From: Ramicandelaber brevisporus
Taxonomy: Eukaryota > Kickxellomycota > Ramicandelaberales > Ramicandelaberaceae
Reading direction: 5' to 3'
Assembly: GCA_025201865.1 (NCBI GenBank)
Contig: MU602961.1
Span: 1 to 30,179, forward strand
DNA: 30,179 bases
Below, one piece after another: positions 10,001 to 17,552 of the stretch (position 1 is the stretch's first letter; each line of letters starts with the position of its first letter). Made by a program: the position numbers and the translations under genes. The notes under the pieces were generated by a model. It saw only the letters and a program-made list of their open reading frames with translations, was not told where the DNA came from and ran no database searches.

Positions 10001-10271
10001 GAAGAATGATGACGTTGCGCATGCTGCGGTGCTCGAACAAGTCGATTTGGTTGACGAGGACATTGGTGTCTGGAATGAGATAGTGGGCAAAGGCGAAGCG
10101 ACCTGTGGAGCGAGGGTCAGAGTCGAGAAGTGTGTCGGAATCAGAGTTGGCAGTGCAAGATGAGCACAGCGAGGAGCGGCATGGGATATCGTCGCGCAGG
10201 TAGTGCTCGCTGATTACACGCACCACGTTGCCCTTCTTGGTCTTCTTTGCAAAGGCTTTCGATCTCAACAT
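7056..10271 (-). CDS. DIS3: Exosome catalytic subunit DIS3/Rrp44
   Basis: Processive 3'-5' exoribonuclease with endonuclease activity, the catalytic subunit of the RNA exosome. From ATG at 10271 it has 1071 residues and the standard MLRSKAFAKKTKKG start; a longer open frame begins at a TTG codon. Order: CR3 cysteines C31, C36, C39; PIN endonuclease (about 60-190) with D68 in IPDTN, the DEL glutamate and LTDDAGNR; two cold-shock domains; RNB nuclease with SIDPPGCTDIDD, in which D506, D512, D514 and D515 match the four Mg-binding aspartates of the RNase II family; and a C-terminal S1 domain. The PIN and RNB sites both look intact. Two low-complexity inserts are present, one between the cold-shock domains and a Ser/Lys/Asp-rich one of about 45 residues (about 919-966) inside the S1 domain. 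It is longer than yeast Rrp44 (1001). No introns. Confidence 0.96.
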   Translation of the reverse strand: MLRSKAFAKKTKKGNVVRVISEHYLRDDIPCRSSLCSSCTANSDSDTLLDSDPRSTGRFAFAHYLIPDTNVLVNQIDLFEHRSMRNVIILQTVLDELRNLSGPKHARLREVIANSERRFVVFSNEHHRATFVDRLPEESANDRNDRAIRMAAQWYRDHLAAQTGAKVGAVLLTDDAGNRGKAEAMGLSVSTMRDYVAEMQDYPELSDMLAQVDARAESEALRQQDMAKYDEHLSKLQIQAGLKSGRYLQGKLNVSTHNYLEGSIVTTVNGVDRSVLILGRQNMSRAIMGDIVAVELLPESEWLSTPTEVLLDDGTGEEKQELEDASSKQAANGSAVKKSRSDDETTTVSAATAAASTAQPTARVVGLVRRNWRQYCGYIAQQSVRTSKGSEQSTSVLFCSMDRRIPRIRIRTRQAHSLVGQRILVAMDNWDRESRYPSGHFVRALGAAGDRATETEVLLMEHDVPHHPFGAHVLRDLPAEGEGWIVRDEHVKGRWDLRDLTVCSIDPPGCTDIDDALHARPLPNGNYSVGVHIADVTHFVRPHTAMDKEAANRCTTVYLVDRRIDMLPPLLGTNLCSLRSNVDRLAFSVIWEIEPATANIVKVEFNKSIIRSKASLTYDAAQKRIDDPSLTDELTENIRALNRIAKVLRAKRIANGALTLASPEVRFNLENDSQDPVDVELKELKETNALVEEFMLLANISVARRIFEQFPESAMLRRHPVPPSSNFDTFAAAVAKATNNQCILDVASSKTLSDSLDRAVKPEDPYFNKLVRILVTRCVLQAQYFCSGLVSREDFLHYGLAADIYTHFTSPIRRYADVVVHRLLAATITMEAKGSYDSVELGFAVSDIVDKVRMNEQCDMLNHRHRMAQQASRSSVELFTNLFFRGKTIEEEAYVTRVLKNGFSVLIPRYGVEGFVYGSPASSSSTSSKSNGDASNKTASAGSKRKSNAKNGGSTADDDNDDDETQVLQFNAEENALEYPQGGISLRMFDRVMVQITVDVNLRGGGEGGLHQKLAVSLIEPAIPGLSVAAQTPSAKAVVSGSDVVKGKSLDQADKAVVEQITRDLGVDVAH

Positions 10272-11158
10272 GGCTATCGTCGTCGTCGTCGTCGTCGTCA
10301 CAGATTTGCTTGCTTGCTTGCTTTTTTCTTTTATTTTCGTATTTATTTTTGTATTTCTCTCGAATAAATTGTTAAAAAGCAGCGGAAGCTCAGCATTCAA
10401 ACCATCAGCAGTGCATTCCAAGGTGTGCGGATTAGATGGAAAGATACCGGTATGGGGGATGTAGCGAGCTACTGGCTATCTGCAAGAGATGATGATACTT
10501 ACAGCATTGTTAACATATGAAGCACACCATGTAAGTTAGTATTTGAGCCTTTCTTGTGGTGAATCCATCTCTGACTATGCCCAACGAGATGGTTGATCAC
10601 AAATTGCTATCTCCGCTGTGGAAATTTATTTATAAAGTTTGTCTGCCAAGCCAATTGATGACAACACCCATTCACATCCTTCTAAACACACTCCGACCAC
10701 GATAACCCGACAACCCGACGTTCTGAAAAGTTGTGACAAACTCAACGCTTTCCCAGAGCACATACACTCAATCTTATCCTCAATACTGCTTTGATACTCC
10801 TCCTCCTTCTTCTTCAACCTCCCCCTAGGCTTGGCATCTGCAAACCGCCCACTGTCTTTCTCTCTGTCTGCTTCCCCTGACCTGTGAATCATTCAATTCA
10901 TGCGGGCTGGGAAAGAGACCTAACAAGACATTTCACACTCACACTCACACATAACCCAACTCACACAACTTTCCTCAGCCTCAGCTTGTTGACTCGGTCC
11001 TCCACAACTCTTCCTCAGCTCTCCAATAACAACAGCCAGCAACAACAGCAGCCAGATACACTGCGTCCAAAAAAAACAACAGCACCAGTATCAGCAACAG
11101 AGAAAAAGTATCATTGCAGATCAACGCACGAGGTGCTGAGCAAAGAAAAAAAACAGCA
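10272..11158. other. Divergent intergenic region DIS3 / GT15 protein
   Basis: 887 bp with no supported gene. It holds (GTC)n-type triplets at about 10277-10300 just upstream of the DIS3 start, a TATAAAG at 10631-10637 (plus strand, over 500 bp from the GT15 ATG), a CACTCA run at about 10933-10952 and CAA/CAG-rich sequence at about 11022-11060 in the probable GT15 leader. Confidence 0.55.
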
Positions 11159-12949
11159 ATGAGCAACGGCAGTATATCCAAGCCAGAGCTCGAGATCACA
11201 GAGTTCAAGGACATTCTTGGTGATACAACGGCAGTACCGACGCCTATAGGCTCGGACGGCGGCCTTGGCACACCAGTCAGCTCGTACATATCCAAGCGTG
11301 CCAGCTCAGCCAACGTCCACCGTCGAAACAGCAGTGATTCAGACAGCCATGACACTGACCATCTCTCAGTGAGCAACTTGATTAGCACCCAAGTCAACAA
11401 TAACGTCAGCACGCTGGCAGTCGATGCTCAGGAAACGACGTTTACATCGCCGTTTATCTCCGACAGCGTTGGGTTCAACACCATCCAGCGCAATAGCCCC
11501 AGCTTTAAGGAAGTGCTGACCCGGGTCAGCCGCACTGCTCTCCTGTATGCTGCAATGGTTCCAGTTGTTGTTATGAAGGTTGCCTATGGTGCATCGCGCC
11601 TGTATCGGCGAGTGCGATTCGACGAAGGCCCAGATACATACAACAACATTGAGATATCCGACGATGCTGGTGGCCTGCTGGGTAACCGTGGCAAGCGCTT
11701 CTTTGGTGGCAAGTATAGCTCTACTCCTGCACAGCTAAAGGCTCGTTTCCGCCAAATCTCCATCAAATTGGTTAATGCCTTGCTGCTGCTGCTGGTTCTT
11801 GGCATTGCAATCTACTTTGTGGTAATGTCGATCGTGGCGATTGTTAGACTGAGCCAGGGCGAGTACAGGGGGATTGTGGCCCACCGCCCATACTTTTCAG
11901 TGCTGCGTCGACCTGGTGCACAAGTTATGCGAAATGGCAAGCCGCGACCTGTCAACGGTGCCTTTGTCGTTGTGCTCAAGAATGAGCAGATGCATCGCCT
12001 CAAGTTTACATTGCGCGCGCTGAATGACCGCTTCAATGGCGAGGCTCGCTACCCACTCGTCGTGCTATTGGATGGTGACGACCGCAACGGCGGATTTATT
12101 CCTGGTTTCGAGTCCAATATTGCCGAGATTCACGCTGGTGACATTTACTTTGGAACCGTTCCTGCCGAGCACTGGAACCCGCCAGACTGGGTTGATGGAT
12201 CCGCCGCCGCAGCTACCGAGAGACGATATGACCGAACGCCGCGCGAGATTGAGTACTACCAAGGTGACACCTGGACCTTTTATGTTCGCTCCTCAAACTA
12301 CTATCGGTACATGGCTGGCTTCTTCTTCCGCCATCCGCTGCTGGACCAGTTTGACTACATTTGGCGCATCGAGCCACAGACAGATTACATGTGTGATGTC
12401 GTCAATGACCCATTCGAGACTTTGCACACCCAGAACAAGACTTATGGATTCTTTGCTGCCACGAAATCCAATGTCAAGCCGCAGAACTCTATTGAAGACT
12501 TGTTTGATTTGTGGAGTATCACCAGACAATATGTTATCAAGCATCCAGAGTGGGTTCGTAAAGGACACAATTCTCTAGAGTGGATTGTTGCTGATCGCCG
12601 TGGTGCCACGTACAACTTTTGCGCATTTGGAACCGAAGCCGAAGTGATGAAACTTGATTTCCTGAGATCAAGAGAGTACTTGGATTACTTTACAAAGCTG
12701 GATGCAACTGGCGGATTCTTGTACAATGGATGGAGAGATAGACACGTACGATCCTTGGCTCTAGCAATGTTTAAGACAAAGGACGATGTGCATCATTACA
12801 GCGATTTGGGATTCTTTGCGAAGATTGACGATCCGTACTATCAGTGTCCAAAGCCGACAGCAGAGACTATACGGAAATGCTCGTGTGATTTCGACGCCTC
12901 TGCAGCTGAAGACATGTCAGTCTGCCGCAACTTTTGGACTTCCACCTAA
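11159..12949 (+). CDS. Divergent GT15 (KRE2/MNT1-like) glycosyltransferase, long cytosolic tail
   Basis: 596 residues from ATG 11159 (an upstream frame extension begins at TTG). A Ser/Asp-rich cytosolic region (1-120) is followed by a moderately hydrophobic stretch (127-145), a strong transmembrane helix (205-230) and a lumenal domain (about 262-596). GT15 features are RPVNGAFVVVLKN, LKFTLRALNDRFN, FFRHPLLDQFDYIWRIEP, VVNDPF, TYNFCAFGTEAEV and DPYYQCP. GT15 enzymes transfer mannose from GDP-mannose to O- and N-glycans in the Golgi. Two signature motifs differ: the usual EPD is EPQ (405-407), and the usual FYERWGDAPVHS is LYNGWRDRHVRS (521-532). The N-terminal half is also far longer than usual. 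It may use another donor or acceptor, or be a pseudoenzyme. The C-terminal cysteines (C563, C574, C576, C589) are kept. Confidence 0.85.
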   Translation: MSNGSISKPELEITEFKDILGDTTAVPTPIGSDGGLGTPVSSYISKRASSANVHRRNSSDSDSHDTDHLSVSNLISTQVNNNVSTLAVDAQETTFTSPFISDSVGFNTIQRNSPSFKEVLTRVSRTALLYAAMVPVVVMKVAYGASRLYRRVRFDEGPDTYNNIEISDDAGGLLGNRGKRFFGGKYSSTPAQLKARFRQISIKLVNALLLLLVLGIAIYFVVMSIVAIVRLSQGEYRGIVAHRPYFSVLRRPGAQVMRNGKPRPVNGAFVVVLKNEQMHRLKFTLRALNDRFNGEARYPLVVLLDGDDRNGGFIPGFESNIAEIHAGDIYFGTVPAEHWNPPDWVDGSAAAATERRYDRTPREIEYYQGDTWTFYVRSSNYYRYMAGFFFRHPLLDQFDYIWRIEPQTDYMCDVVNDPFETLHTQNKTYGFFAATKSNVKPQNSIEDLFDLWSITRQYVIKHPEWVRKGHNSLEWIVADRRGATYNFCAFGTEAEVMKLDFLRSREYLDYFTKLDATGGFLYNGWRDRHVRSLALAMFKTKDDVHHYSDLGFFAKIDDPYYQCPKPTAETIRKCSCDFDASAAEDMSVCRNFWTST

Positions 12950-13161
12950 ACACTCAAAAAAAAACAAAACCTTCCCTTTTTATTCAACCCTTAATACGGA
13001 TTCCCTCTTTCTAACTCAATGCCCATTATGTCGATTTATTTTTATGTTTTTAATTTTATTAGTATTATTGTTAACTTTAGTAACTTTATAAACAAAACCG
13101 GCTATATAAAGTAAAGAGTAGCTTTATTCCTCCCTTTCCTCTCTCATTAATTCTAATATAT

Positions 13162-14283
13162 TCAGACGAGGCTGTAACGAGTGCGTGGAATGTGGCGGTC
13201 TGGTATGTTCTCCTTCTCCACCGGCTCGTACACGGCTGGGGTCTGAATGCTGTACTTGGCACGAACTGCATCGACTGAGCTGTCGTACATTGTTGTAAAG
13301 TATGTGGCGCCAACCAGATCCAGCTCGTGTTTGGTGGCTAGTGCAGCCGAGTCAATAATCCGGCCATCCTCGCTCGAGATGGATGGCTCCGAAATGCTCA
13401 CAGACTTGGTGCCATTCTCTGGCTGCAAATAGAAGGCGACGGCATAGCGATGCTGCTTGGTGCCCTCTGCTGGATGTGGTGGAATGTAGCTCAACACAGT
13501 CTCAACACTCTCTTTGCTCAAATCCACCAGCGGCTCATTACGGCTCAACTCAACATTCGTCATCAAGAGGTGGCAGCGTTCCCGATACGACCGAGTCACA
13601 TGATCCGGATCATCCAAATCCGACACTACAATTGTGTACTTGAGCTTCTCCTTGTGCATAATCGCGGCCTGAATCACCGGCGCCTTGTTGGTCAATCTGC
13701 ACTCGACAAACATGCCTGGTGCCAGCAGCGTTTTGCGAGCACTTTGTGGGAATGCAATGTCAACCTCCATGCGCATCTTGTGCACGGCAGATTTGGGGAC
13801 CAAGTCGGGGATAATGCCGGACTGAATCATGCGGCCAACAAGAGTGCGACGACGAGCAAGTAGCCACTCGAGCTTGGCCCAGTGGCGATGGGTGGGCTGG
13901 TTGAAGTCGACTTGGCCAGCACGGTACAGCTCGACGGTTTCTGGGTCGCTCTGGTGGGCGGCAATAGAGAGCTGCTCGATTTCTTCGGCAAGCTCGGGAG
14001 CTGGCGATGGATGCTGGCGCTGGAGCTCGGCAATGCGTGCAAGCTTGGCATCGCGGTCTGCAGCAATGTACTTGAGAGCTTCGGCGTACGCAGCGTGTCC
14101 AGAGCTGGCTGCTGGGATCTCGATCTTCAACTGTGATGGCACCGACGCCTGATCTGCTGTTGAAGTCGCCTCGGTGGCGAGTGATCTACGCGCAATGTTG
14201 CTGCCGTATACCGAATGAACAGCGCCGGCAGCTGTCTTGCTGGCAACCGTTGCTGCCAAACGCGCTGATCTCGCAATTCTCAT
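13162..14283 (-). CDS. MRPL38: Mitochondrial large-subunit ribosomal protein mL38 (PEBP-like)
   Basis: 373 residues. The N-terminus is rich in Arg, Ala and Ser without acids (MRIARSARLAATVASKT...RRSLATEA) and reads as a mitochondrial presequence. The central part has the helical mL38 stretch THRHWAKLEWLLARRRTLVGRMIQ. It is followed by a phosphatidylethanolamine-binding-like beta domain: GMFVECRLTNKAP, LKYTIVVSDLDDPDH, YRERCHLLMTNVEL and HRYAVAFYLQPENG. The combination matches mL38 (yeast Mrpl35, human MRPL38, about 370-380 residues). Its role is structural, in the mitochondrial ribosome central protuberance. The PEBP ligand histidines are not all conserved, as expected for mL38. ATG at 14281-14283. 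Convergent with the GT15 gene. A free-standing PEBP protein is less likely because of the presequence and the WAKLEWLLARRR helix. Confidence 0.87.
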   Translation of the reverse strand: MRIARSARLAATVASKTAAGAVHSVYGSNIARRSLATEATSTADQASVPSQLKIEIPAASSGHAAYAEALKYIAADRDAKLARIAELQRQHPSPAPELAEEIEQLSIAAHQSDPETVELYRAGQVDFNQPTHRHWAKLEWLLARRRTLVGRMIQSGIIPDLVPKSAVHKMRMEVDIAFPQSARKTLLAPGMFVECRLTNKAPVIQAAIMHKEKLKYTIVVSDLDDPDHVTRSYRERCHLLMTNVELSRNEPLVDLSKESVETVLSYIPPHPAEGTKQHRYAVAFYLQPENGTKSVSISEPSISSEDGRIIDSAALATKHELDLVGATYFTTMYDSSVDAVRAKYSIQTPAVYEPVEKENIPDRHIPRTRYSLV

Positions 14284-14472
14284 CGTCGAAGTAACTGGTT
14301 ATTTTTTTTTCTTCAATTTTTGGATGGTTTTTTTGATGGCAACTTTTCTTTTTCCTTTGATACACAAACAGGTATGATGCCGCTCAATGTGAGTGTGTTT
14401 TGCTCGTTTTCTTTCAAACTCTTTCATTTGATGCAGAGTATGGTTTAAAAGTGTTAAGAACAAGTAGTAACT

Positions 14473-16173
14473 TTACCGATAATACTTAACTTTTATGTGT
14501 GGGAATCGCTCTTTTATGGCGATTAGAATCTCACCCATTTGACCTCTTAAATTGAGGGTTCGTAGTTTGGGCATCAGTGCTATCATCTCAAGAGTAACAC
14601 CTAGCGGCCAGTTGTAGCCACGCTTAATTTGAAGGCCAAAGAAAGTGATACCACATGGATTAATGAGTGAATACTTTGCTGAAACTGCATTTAGCGTTGT
14701 CATCAATTCCTCATGTAAATTGTCATCAACTCCATCGTCGTCATCATCACTATCATCGTCACTGTTTATGTCGATTTCACTTGGATCATCAGTTGAATCA
14801 TCCATGTTGGCAATCTCAGTAACACCAGTTGAGTAAAATCGACAGTGATTAATGGTTATCTTGTTGAGCTTCGGCAAAGAAAATATAAGTTTGAATACAC
14901 GAGAGGAGTGGTAAAGGCTGAAGAGCCAGATTGTATTAAGCTGAGATTGAGCGAGCATATCACTATCATCATAATCAGGACTGTAATCGATCTTCGAATT
15001 GTCATTTCCATGAATGAATAAACCTTGCAGTTTCGGAAGCAGTGGTAATATTGCTGCCACATTGAATATTCTGCGCTTGTTCAACATTTTCGGCTGCAAC
15101 CAGATGCCCAAAGTAGTCAATCTGCGGTGATATTCTAAAATGGTTAGTAACTGCTGATTTGTTATGTTGACATGTAATGTTAATTGATTGAGATGCGGCC
15201 ATCTTTGTAGCAACACCTTTTCCCATGCTGGAGGATAAGAGTGTGTTATCATATTACTGCATTCATGGCCATTGATCCTTATTACTTGAAGACTAGGGAA
15301 GTTACTTGGTGTAATATCACTGTAATCATAAGTAAGTGTACTCGCACAACATGTCTGTACATATAGCTGACGAAGCTGTGGATAACTGCGAGAATAAAAG
15401 TCGGCCAATGGTCTCCAAAACAGTGAGCGATTAAGAGAAGCACAACAAAATTGTGTATCCTCACGTTTATCTATATCGGGACTAATAACAAAATACTTGC
15501 TCAAAACCTGGAGTTCAGATTGGGAGGGATGAATACGAGTACCAGTCCAAGGAGTAATTTCAATTTTCATTCCACATTCACAAGAAACCATTTGTACGAA
15601 GTTTGCCAGTCGAGCCCATGGATCATCGGTATTTCTGACGGAGTAGAGTAAGTTTAGATATTCTATAGGACTCATGTTGCTATTTTGTCGATGATTTATC
15701 GCATGTGCCAGAGTAACCAGATCATATGGCTCTTTGTCGCTTACTATTTTTACACTAAGCCAGTATAAACTAGGAAAGCACATTATGATGTCTCGAAACT
15801 GTATTCCAACTGATGTGAGATGATTGTGGCTATAGTCTATCCTCAATATAGTAACACCAGAAAACACTGAAAGAATATCGTATACACTAGCACCATTGTC
15901 GATATCCGGCTTGATGGCAGAGCATACTTTATCATCGAGATCAGTACTACGAACCAATTTGCCATATTTTGCAATTGCTGTTGAACGTGTTGGCTCTACT
16001 AAAGTGAATACTCTCGAGTCAAGCTTCCACCACACTCTTCTGGCAAACAGGGAGTGGAATTCAGAGGACACAGTCAAGGGTTTGTGAGCTTCAACAGTAT
16101 TGAAGAAGAAACTGACGTATTCAACCAGTTCGCCAGGCAAGTCGAAGAGTCTGAAGTATGTTTGGTCGTTCAT
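14473..16173 (-). CDS. F-box/LRR-like protein (first of a pair)
   Basis: 566 residues from ATG 16173; another ATG at 16302 is possible, but the F-box-like start MNDQTYFRLFDLPGELVEYV favours the shorter form. The first ~45 residues resemble an F-box helix bundle (LPGELVEYVSFFF...VSSEFHSLFARRVWWKLD), which would bind Skp1 in an SCF ubiquitin ligase. The rest consists of irregular leucine-rich strands (for example FPSLYWLSVKIVS, LRQLYVQ, FPSLQVIRING, LNQLTLHVNI, LPKLQGLFIHG, LPKLNKITINHC, MPKLRTLNLRG), probably the substrate-binding solenoid. An aspartate-rich insert (about 480-510) interrupts it. Base composition is AT-richer than the neighbours (22 of 60 G/C at 15841-15900). It shares N-terminal layout and C-terminal ending with the gene at 17553-19019, so the two are probably paralogues. 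No substrate can be named. Confidence 0.75.
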   Translation of the reverse strand: MNDQTYFRLFDLPGELVEYVSFFFNTVEAHKPLTVSSEFHSLFARRVWWKLDSRVFTLVEPTRSTAIAKYGKLVRSTDLDDKVCSAIKPDIDNGASVYDILSVFSGVTILRIDYSHNHLTSVGIQFRDIIMCFPSLYWLSVKIVSDKEPYDLVTLAHAINHRQNSNMSPIEYLNLLYSVRNTDDPWARLANFVQMVSCECGMKIEITPWTGTRIHPSQSELQVLSKYFVISPDIDKREDTQFCCASLNRSLFWRPLADFYSRSYPQLRQLYVQTCCASTLTYDYSDITPSNFPSLQVIRINGHECSNMITHSYPPAWEKVLLQRWPHLNQLTLHVNITNQQLLTILEYHRRLTTLGIWLQPKMLNKRRIFNVAAILPLLPKLQGLFIHGNDNSKIDYSPDYDDSDMLAQSQLNTIWLFSLYHSSRVFKLIFSLPKLNKITINHCRFYSTGVTEIANMDDSTDDPSEIDINSDDDSDDDDDGVDDNLHEELMTTLNAVSAKYSLINPCGITFFGLQIKRGYNWPLGVTLEMIALMPKLRTLNLRGQMGEILIAIKERFPHIKVKYYR

Positions 16174-16543
16174 TGTCGTAGTCAGAAAAGTCGGTTCAAA
16201 AAGTGTGCTGTGCAAAAAGTGAGAAAGAGAGAGAAAACAGCAACAGCTTGACCGTATTGCTCTCAAACACACACACTTGAGGTGGTCTGTGTGACGATGC
16301 ATTTTGGTCAGGGTCCCAACATTCGTGTCAGTTCGCGACTCGATTGACTTCCACTTCCAACAGATGATGACATCAGTCTCGGACACATTTGAACTGCTTA
16401 TACAACGCGCGACAACTCGCCACAGCCCAACAGTAATCTGTAACTCAAGTCCCTCATTCTCGGCAATAGTTTTTTCAATTGGGCAAATCCGACAGGAAAC
16501 TCGAATATGGACGGCAACCGTTTGTACACTCGGTAGAACCTAA

Positions 16544-16825
16544 ACTCCCTTTACTGCTAAATGTGCTACATGTCCGAATCTTAATTCCTTTTTTCGTCTC
16601 AGCTCCTCGTGCCATGATCGCCTGACATGGTCGTCTGATGCAATCGCCACGTTGGCACCATTAACATGTAAGAAGAACAGCAATCACTGCCAATTGCAAC
16701 TGGCTTCTGCATCCACCGCGGTAAACGGCATCTTGCCGGACACGCTCCATCGATCTCGTAATCATGGTATTACGACCTGGAGTAACAGTTGCACGCTGGT
16801 CGTCGGCTTGTTCTTCTCCTTCTAA
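16544..16825 (+). pseudogene. Possible frameshifted upstream remnant of the hydrolase
   Basis: This frame is open for 93 codons between two stops and contains no ATG. Near its end it reads NHGITTWSNSCTLVVGLF, which loosely resembles the H-G-G...GF(S)xxLVxLFP segment that lies about 40 residues before the VADRLL helix in beta-lactamase-related hydrolases. The actual spacing to the matching FDLADRFL of the downstream relic is about 45 codons. The two frames differ, so a frameshift would be needed. This is weak evidence. Confidence 0.22.
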
Positions 16826-16846
16826 AATCTATGGTGCGAGGCGGGT

Positions 16847-16854
16847 TATATAAA
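16847..16854 (+). promoter_or_regulatory. TATATAAA, possible TATA box
   Basis: The motif sits 58 bp before the hydrolase-like open frame. That frame has no ATG, so the motif is either chance or the leftover or captured promoter of an untranslated transcript. Confidence 0.25.
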
Positions 16855-16904
16855 TTCCTCGGTCTCATCGCACAGCCTCCAATCAGAGATACTTCCGAAA
16901 CTGA

Positions 16905-17348
16905 GTGAGATTCTCCGAATTTTCATCGTATGCTGCCGTGTTTGACCTTGCAGACCGCTTCTTGTGCTACCGCGATGTCGATTGGGGCGATGTTTATGGT
17001 AAGCTCACGGACTCTAGTCGCGCTGAGAAACAACCTGAGCGCGTCGAAGGCACTCATCCGTCGCGTCCACTGGAGGCGTTTGCTGGCAACTACCAGCTCA
17101 AGGGCTACGGCACTCTGCGAATCGATCTCGCAAAGAACGACAAAGGCGAGCTTGTGCTGAATGCCAGTATTGGAGATCTTGGATGCTTGTTGAAACATGC
17201 GCAGTACGACACGTTTACCTGCCACTATATTGACGAGAGCTTCGACTTTACATTCTTCTCGACAACCGCATCCAAGACCATCGGCAAGGTCAACGTCGGC
17301 GACTTTGAGCCGGCACTTGGCGAGGTGGTCTTCTCACGGTTAGTCTAA
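16905..17348 (+). pseudogene. Relic of a beta-lactamase-related serine hydrolase, C-terminal domain
   Basis: A 147-codon open frame starts right after an in-frame TGA and contains no ATG at all. It reads SSYAAVFDLADRFLCYRDVDW, then PLEAFAGNYQLKGYGTLRI, HAQYDTFTCHYID, FSTTASKTIGKVNVGDFEP and EVVFSRLV. This is the end of the serine-hydrolase domain plus the small beta-barrel-like C-terminal domain (DUF3471-type) of fungal beta-lactamase/transpeptidase-like proteins, in which (V)ADRLLGLxxxDW and PLxxYxGxYxxxGYGxL are usual. The catalytic SxxK and YxN motifs and the start are missing. I infer a truncated relic, consistent with its place between two related F-box genes. A GTAAG at 16999-17003 is not needed to keep the frame. 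Confidence 0.7.
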
Positions 17349-17552
17349 ATGTCGCTAAACTCACAATGCTATTCACAATTTGAATGAGGTATTTTTGACA
17401 AACTCTTTATTATTAGATTAGATTCAACCAAACTGAAATGAATGCTAGATTCCAAGCACTCTTTTGGTGCATTACCTAAATCTTCATTTTTGGCACCAGT
17501 CAGCAGCAACCTAATTGCTTATGACAATAATTACAGACAAGACGCTTCGTTG

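Larger units (their letters stand above)
16174..16904. other. Intergenic between first F-box gene and hydrolase relic
   Basis: 731 bp between the F-box ATG and the hydrolase relic. The first part is the F-box 5' side, with a short CA run at about 16265-16276. The second part holds a 93-codon start-less open stretch (16544-16825) and a TATATAAA at 16847-16854, both listed separately. Confidence 0.5.

Noticed and set aside
10272-10421. N-terminal extension of DIS3 by 50 residues
   Set aside because: It would start at TTG and is low-complexity; ATG 10271 gives the standard family start. The same reasoning removed TTG/GTG extensions of the triphosphatase, both the GT15 (11159) and 755-residue genes, the first F-box gene and homoserine kinase.
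16999-17003. GTAAG resembling a 5' splice site in the hydrolase relic
   Set aside because: The reading frame passes through it and stays aligned with the family on both sides.
17002-17348. Reading the beta-lactamase-like relic as an intact antibiotic-resistance enzyme
   Set aside because: Only the C-terminal domain is present; the SxxK and YxN catalytic motifs and a start codon are missing.
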